Source of the DNA: Sympetrum striolatum
Lineage: Eukaryota; Arthropoda; Insecta; Odonata; Libellulidae
DNA length: 64,000 bases
Assembly (NCBI GenBank): GCA_947579665.1
Contig: OX388346.1
Coordinates: 87,112,615-87,176,614, forward strand
Direction: 5' to 3'
In this document: positions 58,484 to 64,000 of the stretch, piece by piece
Layout: every line of letters begins with the position of its first letter
How positions within the stretch are numbered: position 1 is the first letter of the stretch
Notes under the pieces: model-generated
Told to the model about the DNA's origin: nothing
The model's input: the letters and a program-made list of their open reading frames with translations, nothing else
The model's database searches: none
Program-made: the position numbers and the translations under genes

Positions 58484-61400
58484 TTTATTTTACGACTGAA
58501 TTCCAGCATACATCTCCTTAATAAAGACCTTTCCTGTGGCAAAGAAACCCAAAGATGAGAAGTAAAGTTATACATGTAAAGTAGTGTCCTTAAATATTTT
58601 ATATGATACATACGCTCCGTATTTTAAGAAATGCTTTTTATGATGCCAAAATCAGTTTTTATTTTTATATTTTTGTTTGATTGTAAGGCACGGAATCAAT
58701 CACACCTCTGAGCCGATTTCCGACGGAAGAGTAAACAACGCCGAATAACGAACCGGAATGAAATTCGCCAAAAGAAAGTGCGCTATCAATCAGCGAAGAA
58801 AACCCGTTTCCAGCATATAGACGCGTGGGACGTGAGTCAAATAGCAAAGGGGTGCCGTCGATCCACTAAGCACCCAAAAAATAAACAAGGCTATGTGATC
58901 CAAATACCGAATACTTCAAAAACCAAAGGAACTTTCCCATCGGGGAACTATTGTTCGATTTGTAGGCAGCGATGAGTGACGAGAAAGGATGCAACAGACG
59001 AGATGATGACAGCATCGCCTCAATTAGCCGCGATTTCGAGTTCCTTTGTCTGCGATTCGCTCGAGACCGACGTATTCCCAGGGCGATCGATCACTCCATG
59101 GATCCAAATAGCAACTTCCAGCAACAAATTTGAAGATTTTTATAGTAAAAATTAAATAGGTAGTACGTATGTTCCTACGTTCCTGCATACATATTAATTA
59201 TTCTTGTTGATTCGAATTGTTATGTTTAATTATTCTTTCTTTTTACAGAAATATCATCAAATCAATCAATCAAAAACTATAGAAATCTTATTTCATAAGA
59301 TTTTAAAAGATATAATTTTGGAAATCATCCCTACAAATCATTCGTACTTAATTTTTATTTATCATAATTTTAGATCCTACTCGCACTTATTTATAAATAA
59401 AAACTATGAACTGAATTACACTAAAGAATTAATATTATTTATGTAATTAGTAATCGTTTATACATTTTCAACATGAGAATGAAACTATTGATTATTTTAA
59501 TTCATCCTTTTGGAACAAGAAGAAGAGAAAAAATAGGAAAATTACAAAAAAAAATCTTAGCATATTTTATGCTTCAGCAAATTCGTTCATGTCAAACATA
59601 AGTAGAATGGCAAAATCAAAATTTTCATTTGTTGAAATAAAGGATAAGAAAAATAATATTGGAAGAAACTTTTCAAAAAGCGGCTAAAAATCCGTAATTT
59701 ATGTTGATAACTTCTGATTTTTGGATACAGGTAGTAAAGAAAGCTTCCTAAAATGCCAATGAAGTGAAAAAACTTCTTAATATCAAAAGAATTAAATACT
59801 TCGGGCTCCTTCGTGAAGCTTCATCGTACGCAAAACAGTTTTCGACGAATTTTCATTTATTTCAATCTTTAGTATATTTCTGAATAGCTGAATTAGAAGG
59901 CGGGGTGATTTAAATTAAGTCCAATTTCTCTATATTTTTATGTACCGGCAACGATTCATTTAACTTAGAAAGGAGCCGATTCAAAATCCACAGTGTTTAA
60001 CGGGCAAGGTCGGATAGCCTTTAGCTTTATAACGAGGACAAGTTTCCGCATAAAAATGATCCCTCCGCCTTCCTAGTGCTTCCCCAGTTACGTAAAACTC
60101 CTACTAGGCTACATCAATAAAAAAACATGCTCTTGAGAGCTTCAGTGTTTTCGTTTGTAGGAATGCGACCAAATAAGAGCACAATTGTAATTCTTTGGTA
60201 TCTCTCAATAAAAACCAATTCATTCACTTTTACACTTATGGGATTATAAGATACTGGATAAAACTCATCTGTCACGATAAATAGACAAAAATTGCCAGTT
60301 AGATTCATTCAAAGAACCACAGTTTTTGTCGTGAAATTTTAATGCGCAGAGCGTTCGACTGAATGCACTACAATCAGGCGGATGCATTCCTTCACTTTCG
60401 ACAGAAAATGTTAATTAGATCTATTTTAAATATGATTGCTATGATTCTAGATCTAATAAGAGTTGCTCTTTGTACTCAAGTCATCAGTAATTTTAACAAT
60501 TCAATTAAGTTGAGCTATTCTGATACTGGAGTCAAAGTTTTGTTAAAACCTATCTGAAATTTTAATTTTAAGGAAAAAATCCGAATAGCATATTTCTAAA
60601 GAGCCGAATTAGGAGACCAAATTTTCCATGTGCAAACTTAATTCGAGTGTTCCATGAATAATAATTCTTGTCAATAAAGCATTGATTTACTTAAAGGAGT
60701 TGATTGAACTTGTCGTAGTCACTCAAATACATCATTTTCTCATCACAAATTCAATTGTAATCAAACAAACTGACTATTCTAATTGAACGCACGACGATTT
60801 CAACGGAGCTGAAACATCCGAACAAATTTTTTATCACAAGTGCAGTAATTTATATTACGTATGAAAAAGTAAAATGTATGTATGTACTACAAACAGCATA
60901 TACTCATAAGTGCTACACACAAATAAATAGTAACGGTTCCCTATAAGTACAATTTCTTTTCTACGAATCAATGATATAAATATATATAATGTACATAATA
61001 TATATTGGAATCCTAACTTGACTCGTAGCATCTGAACACTAACGATTACCTTCTATCATAATAGCCAAGTCTTCCTCAATGATTTCTCCAATTCCTTCCA
61101 ATGCTGTCTTCCGGAGACTGTCACGCCTTAGCTCCCAGTTCCCTTCTCAATCAACGTTATCCAGAGACCCCTTTGTTGCCTCTTCTTCCTTAGCAACCCA
61201 GTTTATTTTATTTTCATCGTTTTTTAATCGCAGCAATCTCATTTCTGATGCTGCTTCGGTAAACTTTTCTTCCTTCTTTCTTCTCCTTAAAGATCACTTT
61301 TGTTTCACTTTATTTATTTCGAGGTCGTACTTTCTCATGCTCCTTTCCATGGAAAACAGAGGACTTGATAAGTCTGATATGAAGGTGATGAAAAGGTGTG

Positions 61401-64000
61401 CAATTCCAAAGCGGAACGCGGATCGATAGATTCTCTCCGAAGGCAGAGATGGCACTCGTCTTTGCAGAAGAATGCAACTGGGACTGTCGTGGCTCATCCC
61501 GCATTATGTTTTCGCTTTTTAGTTTCGCATCAAACCCCAGTCAAAGTATGAAAGAAAGGATCCCCACACGCATGATTCGCTTAGCAAATGACAAAAATTG
61601 AACAAGATATTGAGAGCCGGATAGTGCTTTAAAAAAAGCCCATAAGAAAAATCCCATCATCAAAAACAGTTGAACTATTTCTTAAACAAATGCCCAAGAT
61701 CTAATAAGAAGCTTCTCCTATACCAATGGAAATATTTCTGAACGCAGTTTATTTATATAATATTATATATAGTGCAGTTCGACTGCTGTCAGGTGGTAAC
61801 TATACCTAAATAAATTTTCTAACAACATTTGCAACACAAATACTCTCTACAATCTCTTTGTCTAGGAAGCCTTATTAGCAATTCAAAATTACGTCACTTT
61901 CATTCATTGATATCACAAAATACCAATCAAAAATAGTGCACGGCTGAAAGATAAATATATTCGAGCAGGAATTGATTCGCCAATTTCCTCTAACTTGATT
62001 CAGTCGACTACAAGTGAACTTCAAATCTCGTTTCAGCGACTCTCAGGACACCTAGCGATAAGAGTACGAACCTTCCACGCAATTAAATAGCCAAGCCGAA
62101 CAAAATATTTTCACAAACTTTTTCAGGCGTCAAGATCGACAACGGAGTAACTTATGCTATGAAAACATGGCAATACAACTCAACTAACCTCTGAACATAT
62201 AATCGTTCTAAAGAGGGGAAGGGGGTCTCAGGATTGAATGACGAAGATAAACCTAATTTTAAATCTTTCGCCTAATTTAGCTCTGAATAACGAGAGGTTC
62301 ACGATGCACACGCGGGTTCAGAGTTGCAGCGTTAGCAGCAAACGCTCCGGAGCACGAGTCACGAATGGCAAAAGAGAGCGAAATTAGATTTGACGGCCGT
62401 GCGGGGGAAGGGAAGAACGTGACATGATAGTGAAGCCCTCACGCTAAGGTATTTGAAGGAAAGAGCTGAGTTTGTTGGCACAACGTGATTGCGAGGGAGG
62501 GAGCATTGAAAGGGTGGGATGACGGAGTCCATTGAAGACCGCATTGAATTCGCGTTTATTTATACATAAATGGGCTGAGGGATGAATGGGGAAGGGTTAT
62601 AAGTGGAAACAGGGGGATATTCGCTGAAAGGGGAGGGAACACAAAGCAGTGGAAATGGAGTAAGGAGCAGGGTTACCAAAATAAACGATCTCGAAGAGTG
62701 GACTTTAAATGATCCGGTTGTTTCGCTGAGGAAGTAAAATTAAAGGATGGCGAAGTGGAGAGGTAAGTATCCTGTAGTGCAACGGCATCCTTCGTGATGG
62801 CTCTTGTGTAGTGCATATGCGTGATCTGCCTTAACTCAAAATCACTTAAATGCGATTCGTAAAGGCGTCGAAAGAATTCGCTAGATAAGGCATTCGTCAC
62901 ACACTCACTTCTGTACAATATTGGTTTAACGAAAATATTATTCGATTGAAAGTGTTAAAATTAACCTTACCATATTCTTCTGACAGAGGAAGTGAAGACG
63001 ACGTTGTGTGTATTTCCTGTGATATCATGAATAGTTTCGTGTAATGAACAAAAATAAATCATATTTCCTACCAATTGTTTCCTCCAGAATTGGGGAATTT
63101 TTAAAATCCCTTGTTTACAATTTGCATAATTTTTTTTAAAACGCATGCTGAAAGAGGAATGAATTATTCTATATGCAAAATAGTTTCCATGGAAATGTTT
63201 ATTTTTATCTTGTCTGACTATTCATATAAACATGTTTCAAACACAAGGAATGGACACTCAGATTTTAGGTTTCTATACTCTACTTGATGATAAATTTATA
63301 GGTATTTAACTGAAACCTACTCCTGTACTTGTTCAGAATTAGATGTATATTAGAGAAAATAATATTTACGTGAAGAATGAAAGATGCACCATACTTCCAA
63401 AGAGAATATAAATGGAAATTAATCTACTTATACTGCATGGGGGAGATTTCTTTAGCCAAAATTTGATTATCTTATAAACTATCTTGTTTCGCCTTCGTTA
63501 AGGATCTTAAATATCACATCAAAGAAACATTTGGTAAATTCTGAGGCATAAAATGTAATTCGTCGATTCATAAGCTCTGGTCATGTCGTGAACATTGAAT
63601 TTGACTTCTAATTGAACTTCACGCTAAATAAAAGAAACGAAAATATATATAAATGGATAATATTTCTGATTCATTTTTACTTCCGAGATTAAATGATTGG
63701 TGTTAGTGAATTATTAGCACATAAAAATGACAAAATATGTGAGAAGTACAGGTAACGCCTTTCATGGACAAACAGTCGGACAAAGTCATTTAGGGCACGT
63801 TTTTAAATTCATTAATCTAATGAGCGATGGATTGCATCGATGTTTGTCTGATTACTTCGATGAGTTATCGATTCCTGACGAATTTAAGAACAGTCCGCTG
63901 GTTTATTTGCTGTTTGACAAGATGGCTACTGTTGCATTTACAATTTGTTCCATCTCCATAATTCTTTACACTCTGTTGCAACGTAATTCATTGCATCCTT
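58484..64000. other. Non-coding stretch to window end
   Basis: No gene, tRNA or transposon ends are recognised in these 5.5 kb. The frame at 61079-61429 (116 codons, plus) is serine/phenylalanine-rich in a pyrimidine-rich area and has overlapping minus frames. The part 62330-62680 is purine-rich and GC-richer. The part 59160-59460 is very AT-rich. Confidence 0.4.

Noticed and set aside
61079..61429. 116-codon serine/phenylalanine-rich plus frame
   Set aside because: Pyrimidine-rich composition with overlapping minus frames; no domain.
1..64000. CRISPR array, operon or prokaryotic defence system
   Set aside because: No regularly spaced repeats and no compact adjacent genes; the sequence is eukaryotic in every respect seen.

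Overview
This window looks like non-coding nuclear DNA from an animal, most likely an arthropod and probably an insect. It is AT-rich. It has no operons, ribosome binding sites or long host genes, and it carries short tandem repeats, tRNA-derived SINE fragments, decayed LINEs, Penelope-like elements, a non-autonomous Helitron and several kinds of MITE. The animal assignment follows from that mixture. The insect assignment is an inference from the style of the repeats, and no host gene in the window proves it. No multi-exon host gene could be assembled by eye. The window is best read as intergenic or large-intron sequence.

Layout. 0-5 kb: AT-rich unique DNA, two small microsatellites, a 700-base stretch that stays open in one frame apart from a few stops (1743-2435), and a possible orphan exon (4671-4854, minus). 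5.4-6.2 kb: a LINE-like tail, then a 628 bp MITE with perfect 21 bp inverted ends and TA duplications. 7.9-8.5 kb: a purine-rich tract and a hairpin. 12.0-12.7 kb: an interspersed repeat with an internal ~178 bp tandem. 15.0-15.85 kb: a 144 bp-period tandem duplication over a possible membrane-protein pseudogene on the minus strand, followed by a head-to-head tRNA-like SINE palindrome. 24.7-25.95 kb: a clear 1.25 kb Helitron. 31.1-31.9 kb: a decayed LINE 3' end carrying a nested 77 bp near-palindromic MITE. 38.4-39.2 kb: a Penelope-like element 3' part (minus) with an intact 210-codon frame containing a GIY-YIG endonuclease, followed by a degenerate hammerhead-like motif. 42.7-43.6 kb: a SINE and a second LINE remnant. 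47.4-48.7 kb: a tRNA-like fragment and a MITE with TTAA-type ends. 51.5-52.2 kb: a third LINE and a short open frame with a good splice donor. 53.2-53.5 kb: a second Penelope 3' end with a better hammerhead core, directly followed by a 22 bp perfect palindrome. 57.3-58.5 kb: a cluster of a hAT-type MITE, a tRNA-like SINE and a TA-flanked MITE.

How the parts work together. No host pathway is encoded here. The mobile elements fall into dependency groups: MITEs need transposases supplied elsewhere, SINE-like pieces need a LINE, and the Helitron needs an autonomous Rep/helicase partner. The only long frame with a recognisable protein domain is the Penelope endonuclease region. The most unusual signals are the two Penelope-associated hammerhead-like motifs and several nearly perfect palindromes. 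I did not find convincing evidence of a wholly new system.
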